Part shown: positions 37,001 through 52,000 of the stretch, piece after piece
Position numbering within the stretch: the stretch's first letter is position 1
Layout: the number at the start of each line of letters is the position of its first letter
Assembly (NCBI RefSeq): GCF_047511655.1
Contig: NC_133389.1
Location: forward strand, 40,221,295 to 40,285,294
Reading direction: 5' to 3'
DNA length: 64,000 bases
From: Castor canadensis
Lineage: Eukaryota > Chordata > Mammalia > Rodentia > Castoridae
Program-made: the position numbers and the translations under genes
Notes under the pieces: generated by a model
What the model saw: only the letters and a program-made list of their open reading frames with translations
Databases searched by the model: none
What the model was told of the DNA's origin: nothing

Positions 37001-40000
37001 CTTTAGGGCTTTTTTTTTTTTTTTTTTTTTTTACAGGGAATCTATACAATGACTACATGCCCTTCTCCATCACGTCAGCACAAAAGAGCTGGGTTTATTA
37101 ATCTCAATCTTGAATTGATGTAAAGAGAAGATGTGGAATTGTGATGTTCAAATGGATTATATTTATACAGTTTCCATGGAAAGTTTCTGAAAGGAGTGCC
37201 CACTACTTCAGAAGCAAAGGATTACTAAAAAAGTGGGGCAGGACAATAGAAGTCAAAGGAAGGTAAAACAGAAGGTGAGGAACATCAGTGTAGATGGCCA
37301 GGCCCGGATAGGAGCCATGGGATACTCTAGTAGAGTGTCCACGTGCAGGTCGCACTGCTCTCCACCACTCAACGGACCTCGTGACTTCTCTGCCATGTAA
37401 AAGTTGACCACAACAACAATAACTAAAAAGCACTTACTTTGTGCAAACGCCTCTTGCACATCTCCCCCTACCCCGGTGAGAGAGTCCTGAGGCGTGTGCG
37501 TAGGCGTGGAGCAGGCTGACGCGGAGCGGATGGGCATGGGGATGGGCCTGCTGATGGTGTGGCTGGGGGAGGAGCGGGGAGAGCCTGCTCCCTGGGTCTG
37601 GAGAGACAATGCAATCATTAATGTGCTTTCCCGAGAAAATACCATATGCCATGCCCAAGGCTTGCTTCCAGTGTTAAAAACAGTGACAACCGAAATTCCA
37701 AACAAAGAGGAAATCTTAAGTAAATTGAGTTGGCAATTCGAACTCTTGAGTTGCAGGTGTACATAATTTAGGACTTTTTTTTTTTTTTACATATAATCTG
37801 AAGTTTGGGTTAAACACTGAAAACTAAGAATATTAGTACAGCATTGTTTTACAGTATATGCGATATTGCCCACATAACGAAGCAACTGTTAAGCAGAGTT
37901 AATTGCAAGAGGAGTGTATTTTCTCCTTGAAAGAAGTTCTATGTAAAGAAAAAAGACATGAAGGAGAAAGTTTAAATCAAATTAAGCAATTTGGAATGAG
38001 TATGGTATATTTGCTTCCTAAGTTTTTCAACCTGACTCTCCTGGCATCATCTTCAGAGCATAATTCACAGCTTGTATCATGTCTTGTAATACTGTTCTAT
38101 TAACAGTACATAAAACAAAAATTACACATATTAATGAATACCATGTAATGTTTCAATACATGTATGCATTGCATGATGTTTAAATCATGTTAAATATATA
38201 TATCTCCTCAAACATTTACTTTTCCTTTATAATTAAAATATGTGAAATCCTTTCTTCTAGATTTTGAAATGTACTGTATATTACTATTATCTATAGGACA
38301 CCAGAACTTCTTACTCACATCTGTGACTTAGTACCCACTGATCAGCTTCTGCCTATCTTTCTTTTTGCCTTACTCTCCCCAGCCTCTGGTAACTATCATT
38401 CTATTCTTCTTTGAGATCAGTGGTTCTACATTCCATATATGAGTGAAATCATGTGACCCTGTGATGCTTGTCTTTCTGTGCCTGCTTTATTTTGTGTAAC
38501 ATAATCATCTCTAATTGCTGCTAATGACAGGATCTCCTTCCTTTCAATGGCTGAATAGAATTCCATTGTGTACCACATTTTCTTTATCCATGCATCAGCT
38601 GATGGACACTTTCCATCTCTTGGCTATTGTGAATGGAGCTGAAATAAACATGGGAGGACAGATGTCCTTTCCATATACTGATTTCATTTCCTTTGGATAA
38701 GTCGCTAAGTAGCAGGATTGCTGTATCATATGGCAGTGCATCTTTCATGCTCTGAGGAATTGCCATATTATTTTCTATAATGGCTACTAATTAATGTTCC
38801 CACCAATAGTGTGCAGGAGTTCTCTTTCTCCACATCCTTGCCAACACTTACAATTTTTGCCTTTTTGATAATAGTCATCCTTACTAGAGGTGAGCCCTCA
38901 TTGTGGTTTTGATTTACAAAAATCTTGGTCTCTAATTTTTTTGTTACTGATTCCTGCAGGAAACAGCCTTCTCTCTGCCTTTGAGTGTTCTAGCAGGAGA
39001 GTAAGAATAGCAGGATTTTAAAAGAAGTGAAGAAAAGAGCAGAAAATAACAAAAAGTCCCTCATTTCTGCATTCTTTGGCATGAAACCTTTCTGAGACTG
39101 TCATGCCTTGAATTTTAAGGCTTTGTTTCTACAAGGAGGCCCATTGTTCCTAGTTATAATAATTAGTAATCAAAGGAAGACACTCAAACATGCATGTAAG
39201 AACACACAAGGAAATCCCTGAATGCATGCAAAACTGAGTAGGGGTTCACAAGAAGTTCCAGCCCAGTCTGTGGGGTCTGGCTGGACATAGTGAGGATTCT
39301 TCCAGAGAAGAGCCCAGAGATTCATTTTCTACCCTTTGAAACTCTAGACCTTCACCACAAGAGCACTGCTCTGGAATATCTGGGGTCAGCTGCTTGCAGA
39401 AAACACATACAACATCAGTCCTGTAAAATGGCATGCTGTTAGTGCCCCAGGGTTCAGTACCACACATAATTGTCAAATCTATAAAGTGAGGAAAACCAGA
39501 ATTAAAAACAAAGCAAAACGGAGGTGAGCACAGAACTCATGTGGTACCCATGGGGCTGAGGATACCATTCTTTCACTCTGCGGTACCTTATAGTGGTCTG
39601 TCCAGGCCCAGGGAAGAGAAGTTGGCCCAGGGAGGCGATGCTTTGTAGCCTGCTTTCCTCAGCCCACTCAAGGAGGGGGGTCTGGTTTTCCCAGCAAATG
39701 GCAGCTCAGCCCCATTACCTTGGAACCTTCTGTTCTTAGCTCCTACTGTGTCCCAGCCTCTCATGCCACCAATAAATTTCACCTTTGACTCATGCTTTAT
39801 AATGTTCAAAGGGTAATCTATACATCCTCATTGATTTCTCTCCATGACCCTATGAAGTAGGCACCATCACTCTAAATGTGCATTTGTGAATCCCAGTGCT
39901 CAGAGAGTGAAAAGAATTGCTTCAGGAGATGGTGCTGAAGTGGCAAGGATGGTGACTGAGCCCAGGCATTCTGAGTACCCAGGGCTGCAATAGCCTTGAA

Positions 40001-43000
40001 GGATTCTGGCTGGTGGAGTGTCCCTCAAAGAGATAGATCCTCAGGATGCCTAACCTTGGCTACCTGTCTCATGTATCTTTCCAAGACATGGCCTTCTGCA
40101 GGGCTTCTGGTTCTTTCTTACCTGTCTTCTTTAGCAAGGGACTAGTCACGGTGGGTTTGGTGGTAGTGATTATGATGATGGGAGGTGGGATGGAGTGGTT
40201 GTAGAACAAGCCCTTCCTGACTACACAGTGAAGATCTGGGAATCCAGATTGTCTTCTGTAGTAGAACTTTCACAGTAATAATACAACTCTACTTTTATAT
40301 ATAATCTACAGTGTTGAAAGCACTTTTACATACATTGCTTTGTTTCATTTTCCTAATACGGTAGTAGAAATAATCTTATATTCAAGTAGCAACTTGCAGT
40401 CTATAAAGTACTTTAATCCCAAATAATTTGCACTGTATTACTTTTCAAAAACCTGAAATATTCTGAATTCTAGGACATAGACAAGCCTAATGATTTCAGA
40501 TTCGGTGTTATGGACCATATTTTGAAATTTAACTGACTATATTAGTAATGTATCAACACCAGCTCTTCCTTGACCTGTTATGCCTGGTTCTCCAGCACAA
40601 AGTATTCGTGGGACTCCTCTCTTTGGCAGCATTTGTATAAAAGCCATATATCTGGATCCACCACCTTCCATTCTGTGGGCCTCTCCCATGCTCCTGGTGC
40701 ACTGGCCATTGTCGATGAACAGTGACTCTTCGTCCTATCTTTGCTTAGTACCTGATATCAAAGCTAACTTTGCTAATTCCTTTTCTGTCTGCTTCCTCTC
40801 TCCAAATCTCCCATTAGTGGTTCTGTAAGAGAAAAACTAATTGACTCTGGTTATGTGTTAAGGAAAAACAATTGACTGAATCTAAATTACACCAGTGGGT
40901 GAATGACTAATAGCTACCATCTCCCAAATGAATCTCTAATTGATGCAATTTCAAGCAGTCTGATTATGTGAAAAATTTAGGTGGAATATTCTGTGGTTGA
41001 AGAAAAAATTCAGCTGCATTTTTCCTGTAGCTTGCAACTCCCAAGTCACGTCCATATTTTACCCAGTCTTTTGGGAGTAGGATGCTGACTTCCTGGGTGA
41101 TCATGGCCCCATGTGTCTTTGTCAGGACCCTGCCCAGTTTGACACAAAGTACCTTACTAACAACTACTAAGGAAAATGGCTTCTCTGGTCTTCCTTTTTG
41201 TTCTATTTTTATAGGGCCATTACAAAAGGGCAGTTGTCCCTTGGCATTGAGGCAGATTACTGAGTTTCATCTTCATAGGTGGTGACCTTTGTAGAATGGT
41301 GTCTATAGCCTGGTCATCAAGTATGGCTGTCTGCTAACAACTTTAGAAGAGTTACAGTGAATAATCTCTGTGGACATCCTTCCCTGGAAATTACTCAATG
41401 ATTAATGGAGCAAAGACTTAAGGGACGATAGTCCATGCAGATCAATATATAGATCTAAAATTCCCAAGGAGAGGATTGATTTATGAAAGAAGGAAAACAT
41501 ATATTACACTTGGCAAATTTAAAATAGCTCTCTTCCTAGAGAATAAATGAAAAATTAATTTCTACATGCCATCCTCTGTGTCCACTCAACCTGCTATTGT
41601 ATCAATTTTTAAAAAGTCTGACAAGATCCATAAATTTTCTGATTTTTTTCAGGAACTATTTTGGTTTCTACTCAGCTATAGAAATAAAGGATACTTTAAA
41701 GAAAGTGGCAAATATGTAACTGCTGAACAAACCCATCTGGTGAAATGAAAAACATTATTCATCCCCCTCTGAAGACCTCAAAATTCTGCCTTCCAGGTTT
41801 GGTTAAGAGGTAGCTTGGTCCTACCTGTTGTACCTAGCAGCTTGGGAAGGTGTAGCAAAAAAGCATTTAGCATATTCGACCCTCTTGTCATCCTTTCTTC
41901 CAATACACATTTACCAACTGTCCACATAAACAGAATATTTTCTCTTAATAAAATCCTTTAAGGGACTGTTGAGTATAGAGTGTTGTGCAATACAGAGAAG
42001 GTGGTTAATTCTGACTGGTAAGGCAGGAGGCATTGTTTGACTTGGATTTTAATAGCGAAGATATTCAGGCAGGAAAGATGAAGTACTGAGAGGAGAGGTT
42101 TTGGAATAGCTTAAGCAAGGCATGGGATTTATTAGGGTATCACAGATATTGTGGAGAGGTATGGTGTGGCTGATGTACCAGGTTCCTTGTGAGAAGTGGA
42201 GGAAAAATGAGGAAGGGAAGGGGAGGAGCCAGGCTTGGGGGCCTTTGGTGAACTTTATCCTGAATTGGAAGATCATCTTTCAAGGATTTTAAGCAGGGAG
42301 ATAATTTCTATTTCTTTAGAATCTAACCAATCCCAAATTAAAAAAGAGATGTAGAGAAATAGTCTGAGAAGGTACATTTTTGAACACTAGACAGTAGTCT
42401 TTGTATTGCAATTGGTTATCTCCCTCTCTCACTTTTGACTAGTTCTCTACTCCACAGAAAACACACCAAAGAGGATGAATAAAGGTAATTAAGGAAGGTG
42501 AAACCCAGGCTAGCAAATTGCTCCTTGTGACCTGTTCATATTCTATATATTATACTTGGAAGAAGTAGGAACCTGAGGGACTGCAATTCTCTGAGTTAAT
42601 TGGGCCATCCAGTTATAGAGAAGATAATGAGGGCAGAAGACAGAATTTTGAGTAATGTCTGACCTCTCTCCCCATGCCAAATTATAATAATTATACCATT
42701 CAACATAATATCAATGTAGATACATTATCCTCTAAATAAGGAATAATTGATTTAAAGTTTAAAATGGAGCTTTCAAATGAACCTTTACTGTAAATTTAGA
42801 GAGAGAGAGAGAAAAAACTGTAAATAAATGCAAAGCTAATTTTGATTCTTGACAAAAATATGTTTCCTGTACCATCACTTCTCTCATACAAAAAATGTAT
42901 ATGATATACAAAACCTTCAGAAAAGATCTTGGATGTCATGGTGCATATTGTACAGAATACTTAAGACTTTCAGCCCTTCTCTGTATTAGCTGTTTAAAAA

Positions 43001-46000
43001 TATCTACTCAGAATGGGGCACAATGGCTCACATCTACAATTCTAGCTGCTTGGGAGGTTGAAATCAGGAGGGTCATGGTTCAAGGCCAGCCCAGGCAAAT
43101 AGTTCGTGAGAGCCCCCATCTCCAAAATAACAGAGAAGAATGGACTGGAGGTGTGGTTCAAGTGGTAGATCACCTGCTTTGCAAGTGCAAAGCCCTGAGT
43201 TCAAACCCCAGTCTCTACCTTCTACCCCTCCAAAAAAAAAAAAAACTACTCAGATGTGGGTGATGGCAACACTGCAAATATTAGCATATCTAGGATCATA
43301 TATGATGTTACCAGAAACAGGAAGAGTGCTCTGTCTCTTATTCTAAAATAAAAGCACTGTTTTCTACTATTAAAAGCAATTACAAGAGATCAGAACAAAC
43401 TAAAGTCCTGTTCAAATTTCTTCCCTTGATGGAGACACTGTTGGTCAACTCTAAGAAAAGTGAATATGTGTGTGTCTGTAAATTATGAGTCAAATTTAAA
43501 AAGTGTATATATACTTCTCGTGTGTATATGTATACATATACTCATACTTATATCTGACATTCATATAGTATTTTAACAGAGTGCTTTCACATACATTATC
43601 TTTTAAAATATACACCAGAACCACATGAGTCATGTATTATGAGTGTGTTTAAATAAATTATCAGGAAGTTACTTCACTTACTTAAGATCTAACAACTGTG
43701 AGCAAGGAGCAAGGACAGCTGCATTTCATTTTAACCCCAGCAATCTTTCTATGAAAATTATTAGTATTAAGACTTTACATTTAAAATTCAAAGTTGGATA
43801 CTTGGATTTAGACTTTGGAACTGGAAGGCTACCAGAAACTCAGGAACATACTGTTACTGCAATTATACCCCAGCTGCCTTCATTATTAAACTTTTTATGA
43901 GTGTTCTTTTATGTTCAGTAAATCTTAAAGATACGCAAAGAAGAAAGAGGGTAGGATAACTTCGATTCAAGTTTTGTAAAAAAATTTATTGCTTGTGATT
44001 CCATAATCATCATATTATATTACAGGCACTATTTAAAAAAATTCATGTTCTTTCCTCAAGGGGAATAAATTCATGCATTATCTATAACAAGAAACAGAAT
44101 AAGTAGGAATTATATATACCAGTATAATAAAACACTATATTGAACCACACAGATTTATGATAACGCAAGTAGAGGTTATTAAATCAAGCACAATTGGTTG
44201 TGTGGGGTGTTTTAAATTTGATTTAAAAAAGAGAATGTCCCCAAAGGGGAAAGACTCATAAATAAATACAGAATTTAGAAGTAGATGCCAGTCTAAAACC
44301 TCTAAATTCTCTCCTTAGATCATGTTATACCATGAGAAGTCTATAGATTTGTATGGTGTTTGTTTATTTCCTTATAGAACTGCCTTGACAGGGCTGGAAT
44401 TTATGAGGTTTCTGTCTTTAGTTTTTACTGAAGGCCAGTAGAAGAAACAGCCATATGAAATCTATGACTGCATTTTCTGTTTTATTATTCAGTACTCCTT
44501 TCTATAAAGCTCTGTATGCAAACTTTCTTTTATGTTTCGTGCTGCAGAAATTTTGATCTCCTGAGAAGTGGTATTTCTGTACTGATAAAACCATGGATCA
44601 TATTTTTCTTTTTTGCTTCACTGCCAGAAAGCTCAGAGTAACAACCCTGTCTCTTAGGATAAGCATATTCCTATTTTCTTTTCCTTAGTTTCAAGTTTTT
44701 CTATCTCAATTTTATGGAGTCACTGTTTACATATTCTGCTGTAAGCTGCTTTGGGTCTCTTTTGAAGAAAGGTTGAGTACAGAAGCAAGTAGATAAGAGT
44801 AAACCAGGCAAACTCTCCTAGTACCCAGACAATGCATTACTAACATCTGGGGAGGGGTTGGTGACTGATGGTCCCTACCAATGCTGCATTACCCACTGTG
44901 GAAGACCCTCCAAGATGCAGAGGTGGAGAGGAGCACAATAGGGAGGAGCTGGAAGATGAGGTGGCAGTGATGCCACTTTAAGGGCACTCCCATGGTTTGG
45001 TTCTGTGCATCCATTTATCAGTTTCCTGGTCCACAAGTCATTAAGAATGCACTGCTTAGGAAATGGTATGAAGAGATCCCCAAGGGAAATGACTAAAGCA
45101 AGACTTATTGACTATAGAATGATTGCCTCTCTTCACTAGGAGGGGGGAGGTTATATTTGAGCAGTATTTCCTTTTTTCTATTGCACATGCAAAATAAGAA
45201 ACAGGAAAGAAAAGAGGCTGTTTGCAAGGGGAATTATCAGGGATAGACATTTTTCTCTACCATGATCTAAGTGTGTTGGAAGTACAATAGCAACACCCCA
45301 TATATGCATTAATGGGCAATTACACAGAATACAAATGTAGTGTGTCCTTAACCCAGTAGGACTGTCCTTCATTAAACCTTGATTTAAATTTAGTAAAGTA
45401 ATTTTTTCCACAAAATACAAAATAATGTAATACATCATCTTTATTGTCTGACATTACAGATTGGGTTAACACTTTCCTTTTTTTTACAGACCATGGGAAT
45501 GAAGGGTAAAAATGTGTCCAGTATTTGCAAACATTCTTTGTTACACACAAACACACACAATGAATAATAGAAAAGAGCATACAGAAGAATTAAAAGCTAT
45601 GTTGAAACTGGACAGGCTGTAGTTCTAATTGATCCATGGAAATAATGTAAAACTTTTTAACAATGCTAGCAAGTGGGAAATATTGTCATAAGCAGTTTGG
45701 TACATGCATTGGATATTAAACCTGCTCTTCTTTTGCTTTAATTTAATTTGATTAACTGTTTTGAGTATGCTGCTTCCTCTGCTGGCTTCTGATTATGACC
45801 ACAGGGTCAGACACAGGTTCCAGCATAGGCTGTGGTTCAGAGTCACAGGGCCCCTATCTCCAGAAAAAAAGTATGTAATGACCATGTGAACTTCCAGAGC
45901 CCAAAGGCTCTTGATCATATGAAAAAGGCTAAAAGTTTCCTATTCTATATTGTCAACTAACATCTGGGATTCTGCTCTTGGGGAACCCCCCCAAATGATG

Positions 46001-49000
46001 GGAAGTGAACAATTAAGTCTTTCACATGATGGAGCACATTTTGGTGAGCAGAGGGGGACTGGGCCTAATAAACTATGTGATGCAAAGAGACTTTATGAAA
46101 AGAGTTTCCATAGCTTTTCAGTAAAATGAAAGCTGGGTTGAATATGCATAATGTGAGAGGACATGGAAGTTTGCTTCTGTATATTATAGGTTTTAAGATA
46201 ACACTGACCTTTGTGTAGCTCTCTAGTAGCTGTGTCTTTCAATTAAGACAGAGGTCTGATCAACAACCCCAAAACACATAGAACTAATTTGAAATTTATA
46301 CGCCTGGGGATCTAAAATGTTTCCAACAAGTTATAATTTGTTCCCTCTTCTAAAAGGTATAATAGGTCTTCTTTTGGTGCCAACAGCCATGGTAGTTATA
46401 AAAAAATACTAAATTTTATAATCTCAATTCAAGCACTACATTGAAAGGAAGCAAATTAGTATGATTTTTTTTTTCTTTTCAAACTGAAGCATGAACATAC
46501 ATTAGAGGCAAAAGCAATGAGAAAGACAGCAGGATGACAGGCCCCTCCACTGTTAGTTAAGACCTGCAGTAGGGGACATAACTTACTCCCTGCTTCAGTT
46601 CTTCTTCCTACAGAAAGATTGAATCAATAATAGTTAGATTATCCAGGGTTCCAGTAAGAGCATGTACACAGTGTGAAGGAAGGCCAGATGGGGAAACATC
46701 AACATGGTTTGAAGGCAGGTCTGGGTTTCTGCCACCTTGGTAACTACAGTTCCAAGCTTATTTAGGTATTTGAGACTGTAGACCCATTCCTTTCCTCCAT
46801 GTATCCAGCCACTTCCCAACACAATCTGTCCCTCTATCTCAGTATTTGTACATCTTGGTACAAAGGCTATGCTCTGTTGGGGACCAAGATGGCCGGTGGT
46901 CAATAGACCCCTATCCCATTGCTATAGTGGCAGAAGCTATAGGAATACCTGGAGGGGATATTTGGCAAAGTTTCCTGCCACCCATTGGAGGGGGAAAAAG
47001 GGTTTAGACCTCTTTATTTGACATATGTGGAAAGGAGAGCAGAAAAGAGCTTTTCTGTTGCATTAAATGAGATAATAAGAACCAAATAGCAACGGGTATT
47101 AATGGTCTGGCTCTGGCTTACAACAGATAAGTTAAAAAACTTCAAAACACTGAATTCTACACTTCTATGTCTAATGTACTGAAAGTAAATTTTGGTGAAT
47201 AAAGATCAAGCATTCCCGAAAGAAATTATTCAAGAGGACACTAATGGCACAAAAAACAAAACAAAACAAAACAAAAACAACAAAAAACTTTACAAAAGAA
47301 AATGAAAGAAAGAAATGTTATTAGTACTTAGGACAGAATTTACAAAAATTTGATAAGGAAATAAGGAAGGAAAGAGAGATGAAGGAAGAAGGAAAGAGAA
47401 ATGAAGGAAGAAAGAAAAGGGGAAAAGGAAGAAAGAAAAAAGGAAACAGTAGAAACAAAAAATGATGGTGTGTTGGGGATGTGAGTGATCCCAGTGAAAC
47501 CAGGACACTGTCTCCCAGGGAGCTGCCCAGGGATATTCCCTTCACTGTTCTCCTAGGAGAGTTTCAGTTCCTGATTTTAGCACATGGCAGCTCTAATCCA
47601 TACATTGGTTCATTGTTTATATAAGGGATGTTGGCCACACAGCACTGACATTTCTACTGGGCTGACTATGGCTATGTGATCATAATTCATCTACTGTTGA
47701 TTTGTAAACTAATTTAGTGTAAATTGATAAAGGAAATAAGGCTTTATTAAGAGAAGAATGCCACTTCTAGTAAGAAAAATATTGCACTCAATAGAGGCCT
47801 TTTGTAGTTCACCTTATTAAATATGTTACCTTGGAAGAGTTGGGAAATATTTTTATTTACAGTTGGTATTTGAGACCCATAGGAGTCATATGACTTTTTA
47901 AAACCACACAGAGGGGATAAAATATTTTAATGAAATCAAGAAAAGCTACTCTTCCTAATGAAATTATAGTCACTAAGACTGTTTAGTGTATATATCTTAA
48001 TTTTCTGAATTATACATTAGTCTCTGTTCAATTTAGTCAGAATTAATGAAAACTATCAAATATAGACTGTTTCTAAATAAATCAAATTTTATTACTTTCA
48101 AGGACATAAAAGAACTGGAAAAAAAGCCAAGAAGAAGTTGCCCTATGAAGGTCTTCAACAGTCTGATTCCAGGCAATGGATAAAAAGAACTCCAAATTTA
48201 CTGATATTGTTTCATGGGTCTAACAAAGAGTTCCATATATGAATTTTCAACAACATTTTGGAGGAAATTGAAACCGGATACAGTCATTGGAAAAACCATT
48301 GCATATCATGTGCAAAAAATCACAAATGCCACAGTAACAGATCTAGGAAAGAGTCTTACCTTTAGTAGCTTCATGAGACCTTCTAACTGGACCATTAGCT
48401 CTCTCCGGCTCTCCTGGAGAGCAGACATTCTCTGTTCCAGCTCATCTTTGCGCTGTCTAAGAAACAAGCAGGTGCCATCAGAAACAGCATTCAAGTCACC
48501 GAGTTAATTACATTTTCCAATTTTATGGGACTCGTGGACTATTTGAAAAAGGTGCATGTATAGGACTTTGATAAGGCTACCAGGCAGGTAGGTGAGTGTC
48601 TTCAAATGAATGAATGCAGCATGAGGTGTACTTTTATGTGTTAGAAGTCCTATTGAATTCAAACAGAATGAAAATCCCTTCAGACATTCCCATCCTTCTA
48701 CTCTTTGTTAATTAACCATTTAATGAAATATTTTTGGAACTCTTACTATGTAGCAGGCCCTATTCTGTGACATTGGCTTTAACAATCAAACGAAATAAGT
48801 TGTCACGGAAAAGGGCCAATCCTACAAATCTTCCAAATCCAAGGTAACTCTTAATTCACAGAAAATAAGGATAACCTTAATATTTGGAAATTTGATTATG
48901 AAATGTGTGTTTTAAATCTCTTTCATCCTCAGTATGGTGCTTTTCAGAGGTGAAGTATTAATGATATATACTTATTATAATCAATCTAAATTATTTGGTT

Positions 49001-52000
49001 TTGCTTTGTTTTTATAAAGTAGAGTTAGAATAAAAGTCAGAACAACATAATTGTTCTATAAGTGAAAACAATATATAAGATTTTTGTTTGTTTTGCAAAA
49101 TTTCTATTAAACTGTCAGCAAGAATGGAAACCACTAAGGACAATCTACCTACTATCATTTATGTTGATACTATTTCTGTACCAGAAATATCTTCAAATGG
49201 GAGAAGAAATGAAACAGTACAGAAAAGTATATTAATGGTTCACATTTCTGAAGTATATGTATACTTTGCAAATCAATTTCAAGTCCATTATTTCATTGTC
49301 ATTAATGAATAAGTAATGTATACATTTTTTTTCTTGCCCCAAAGGTTTTTGTTTGGATTTGAAAAATTAGAACTTATATTTTATAAATGTGTGGATGCCC
49401 TAACCATGTATGTTTTAATATGTGAATGGATATGTCTCAATGGGACAGATACCATATTAAAAGGAGCTATAGCAAGGACTATGAAATGAAAAACTGACAA
49501 TATAAAAATGTCACACTGAGTTAGGTCCATGACTCATCCATCTGAAAAATATTTATAGGAGGACAGGTTAGGGATATAAACAAAACATTTAAAATTTGCT
49601 TTCATATAGGCATTCTCTACAATGAATCATGAATTTGAAATTTATAAACATCTCTCTCTTTTCTGAATACATTTATGCTTTTAGCTTTTTTTTTTGCCAC
49701 TTATTCCTTAATTCTGAAGCAATTCTTCCTATAATTTCTTTTGCAATTGTCTCTTTTCTGAATCCAGGGGATGAGAAGCATCATAATTTTATTGGCTTTA
49801 GTGGTATTTTGTTTTAGCCTTTGTCTCCTTGGACTAAGACATCCTAATTTTATAAATTTTACTCCATTGAAAAATATTCTTCAATGACAAATCCATTAGC
49901 TATTTTTTTTACCTTGTCTGTACATGGTATTCCAAGTGCATCTACAGTAGGACTTGGGTCAAGAATAGATAATGTTTCTGATTTAGTCCCAGTGTTCTTC
50001 ATGATACTGCTGTATAAGTTTTGCCTTTTTGGTCACAGGAACTCCTTGAGAAAAAGGCCAAAGCAAAATTCTCATACTGCAAAGGAACCTCCCTGTATAG
50101 CTATCTTTATCTCAAACTAGCAAAATCGCCATGTTTCTGTTATTATCATTCATGTTTTTTCTTCTACAAAATAGGAGAGCAGGAGGGTGGAACAGAAAAA
50201 AGAATTCTCATATTGTTGGAAAGAAATACTAAAAGAAGCATTTAAAATATATTAGGAAAAGTTAACTAATAGTAAGTTAGTATTAGTATTAGTTAACACT
50301 AAATCAATCTTATTATCTCTTAAGATTGACTGACATTGAATTCAATCAGAAATGATTTAATAACATCTTAATTCAATCTTCTCTACAAGTGTTTACACCA
50401 GCAATTACAAAATGTGGGTCCAATGACAAATGTGTGGTGTAGACTCCACCATTCCAAGGAGGTAGGAGAAAATAAGGCCAAATAGTGATGATATTTTTTT
50501 TATAGCTAAATGTATTCAGTTTTGAAGGAATGTCTTTTATTCTGAAATTCTGTCAGATTTTTTTTTTTATTGAGATAAGGTCTTGCTATGTAGCTCAGAC
50601 TGGCCTGGAACTTGCAATTCTCCCATCTAAGCCTCCCATGTGCTGGAATTATAGAAATGTACCACTATGCCTGGTCTTGTCATTTCTAATTTTAAATGTG
50701 TGTTATAACCTTTCTTTTAACAATAGTGTTAGAACAACTGGTAACATTTTAATGTGAATTATATATGAAACAATAATATATAATCACACTAACTTCCTGA
50801 ATATGAGATGGTACCACAGTTACATAAGAGAATTTTTATTTTTAGAAAGAATATAGATTAAGTACTTAGGGGTGACGAGTCATGATGTCTGCAACTTTTT
50901 TTAACTTCTGAGAATCTCTGTTTCTTCATTTATAAAGGAGTATAATACTAGTGTCTGTTGCCCAGTTTTGTTATAGCAATTATATGGGGTAGCATCTGTA
51001 AAGTTTAGTGCACAAATAAGTGTTAGAATAGCACATAGAAATGTCTATCTGGGCTGCAAACATGGCTTTCAGTTTCCCTGTGGCTCAAGTTAAAAGGGAA
51101 ACATGATCTTTAAGGTCATGGAGATTTTAAGAAAATCTTAAGATTTTTTGAAAAGCAAGCCTCTGTTCCCTTCTCCCTTTCCTCTGCTCCCCCACCAGCT
51201 GAAAGACCTTTTTGGTTTCTAAATTAGGGGCTCGGGAAGGATCTAGTGGGGTGTCAGGGTATCTGTGAAATCCTCAAGATGGGAAAATATTTAGTACAGA
51301 GAAAGTGATTTATCAGTATCTAGAAAAATACCCTTCTAGGGCACAAGAAACATATGTAGAATATGGAGAAAGGCAGGCAAATAGGCTGGGCCACCAGATG
51401 ACAGTAAGGCCCAATAACACAGAAGTTCCTAGAAAATCTAGACTCTTTAATATGAATTTTGGGTTCATGGGGTCATGGACACACAACTCAGGGCATGAAT
51501 GGTTAAAATTATCAGTCTGTTCCAGAATGGCTCCTCCACCAAGGAAGGAAGAAACAGCTGTTGGAAAACACATTATCAGTGACCTAGGCACACACACAGA
51601 TGCCTTTTTAGACTGTCAATCAAATGGAACAGAATACTTTAAAAAGCAAACATTAACTACTTATGAAAAACTCATAGCCATCATCCCTCCAACAGAGAAT
51701 AGGATGATCCATGAGAGAGATATAAAAAGTATTTAATGCAGAGACAAGGAATAAGGTACTACTCTGATCATAGTAGATGAATGACTATCCTTTTTCCATG
51801 TTGGCTTACTTAGTTATATTTCTGTGTACATTAGATTAACTTTGAACTTGTGAATGTGGACTACCTACATGATCTATTTGTCAAGCAGCCATTTGCTTTT
51901 AAATGCCTTTGATGAGGATGACATGAAACATCACCTTTCCTTCTTTTCATTTTCACCCCTTCTAGGTAATAGTATAGTAGAATGTCCAAGAATTTCTAGA

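Larger units (their letters stand above)
37598..46586 (-). other. DTNA: DTNA large intron
   Basis: About 9.0 kb, the largest intron in the window. Holds an old L1 (38,110), MIR-like pieces (39,800, 40,285, 43,560), an ancient repeat (41,990) and a composite SINE (43,012). It also contains the candidate alpha-dystrobrevin-2 3' UTR next to the microexon. 43,750-45,400 has no recognised element. Confidence 0.7.

Noticed and set aside
37494..37766. 90-codon open frame opposite the Ser/Pro exon
   Set aside because: Antisense shadow of the GC-rich DTNA exon at 37,438-37,597.
43140..43225. tRNA-like A and B boxes
   Set aside because: They belong to the ID half of a SINE dimer with a poly(A) tail; no cloverleaf expected. 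The same applies at 10,936 and 52,500.
51305..51736. 143-codon open frame on the plus strand
   Set aside because: No recognisable domain, no splice or promoter context, and it lies antisense inside a DTNA intron. Consistent with chance.
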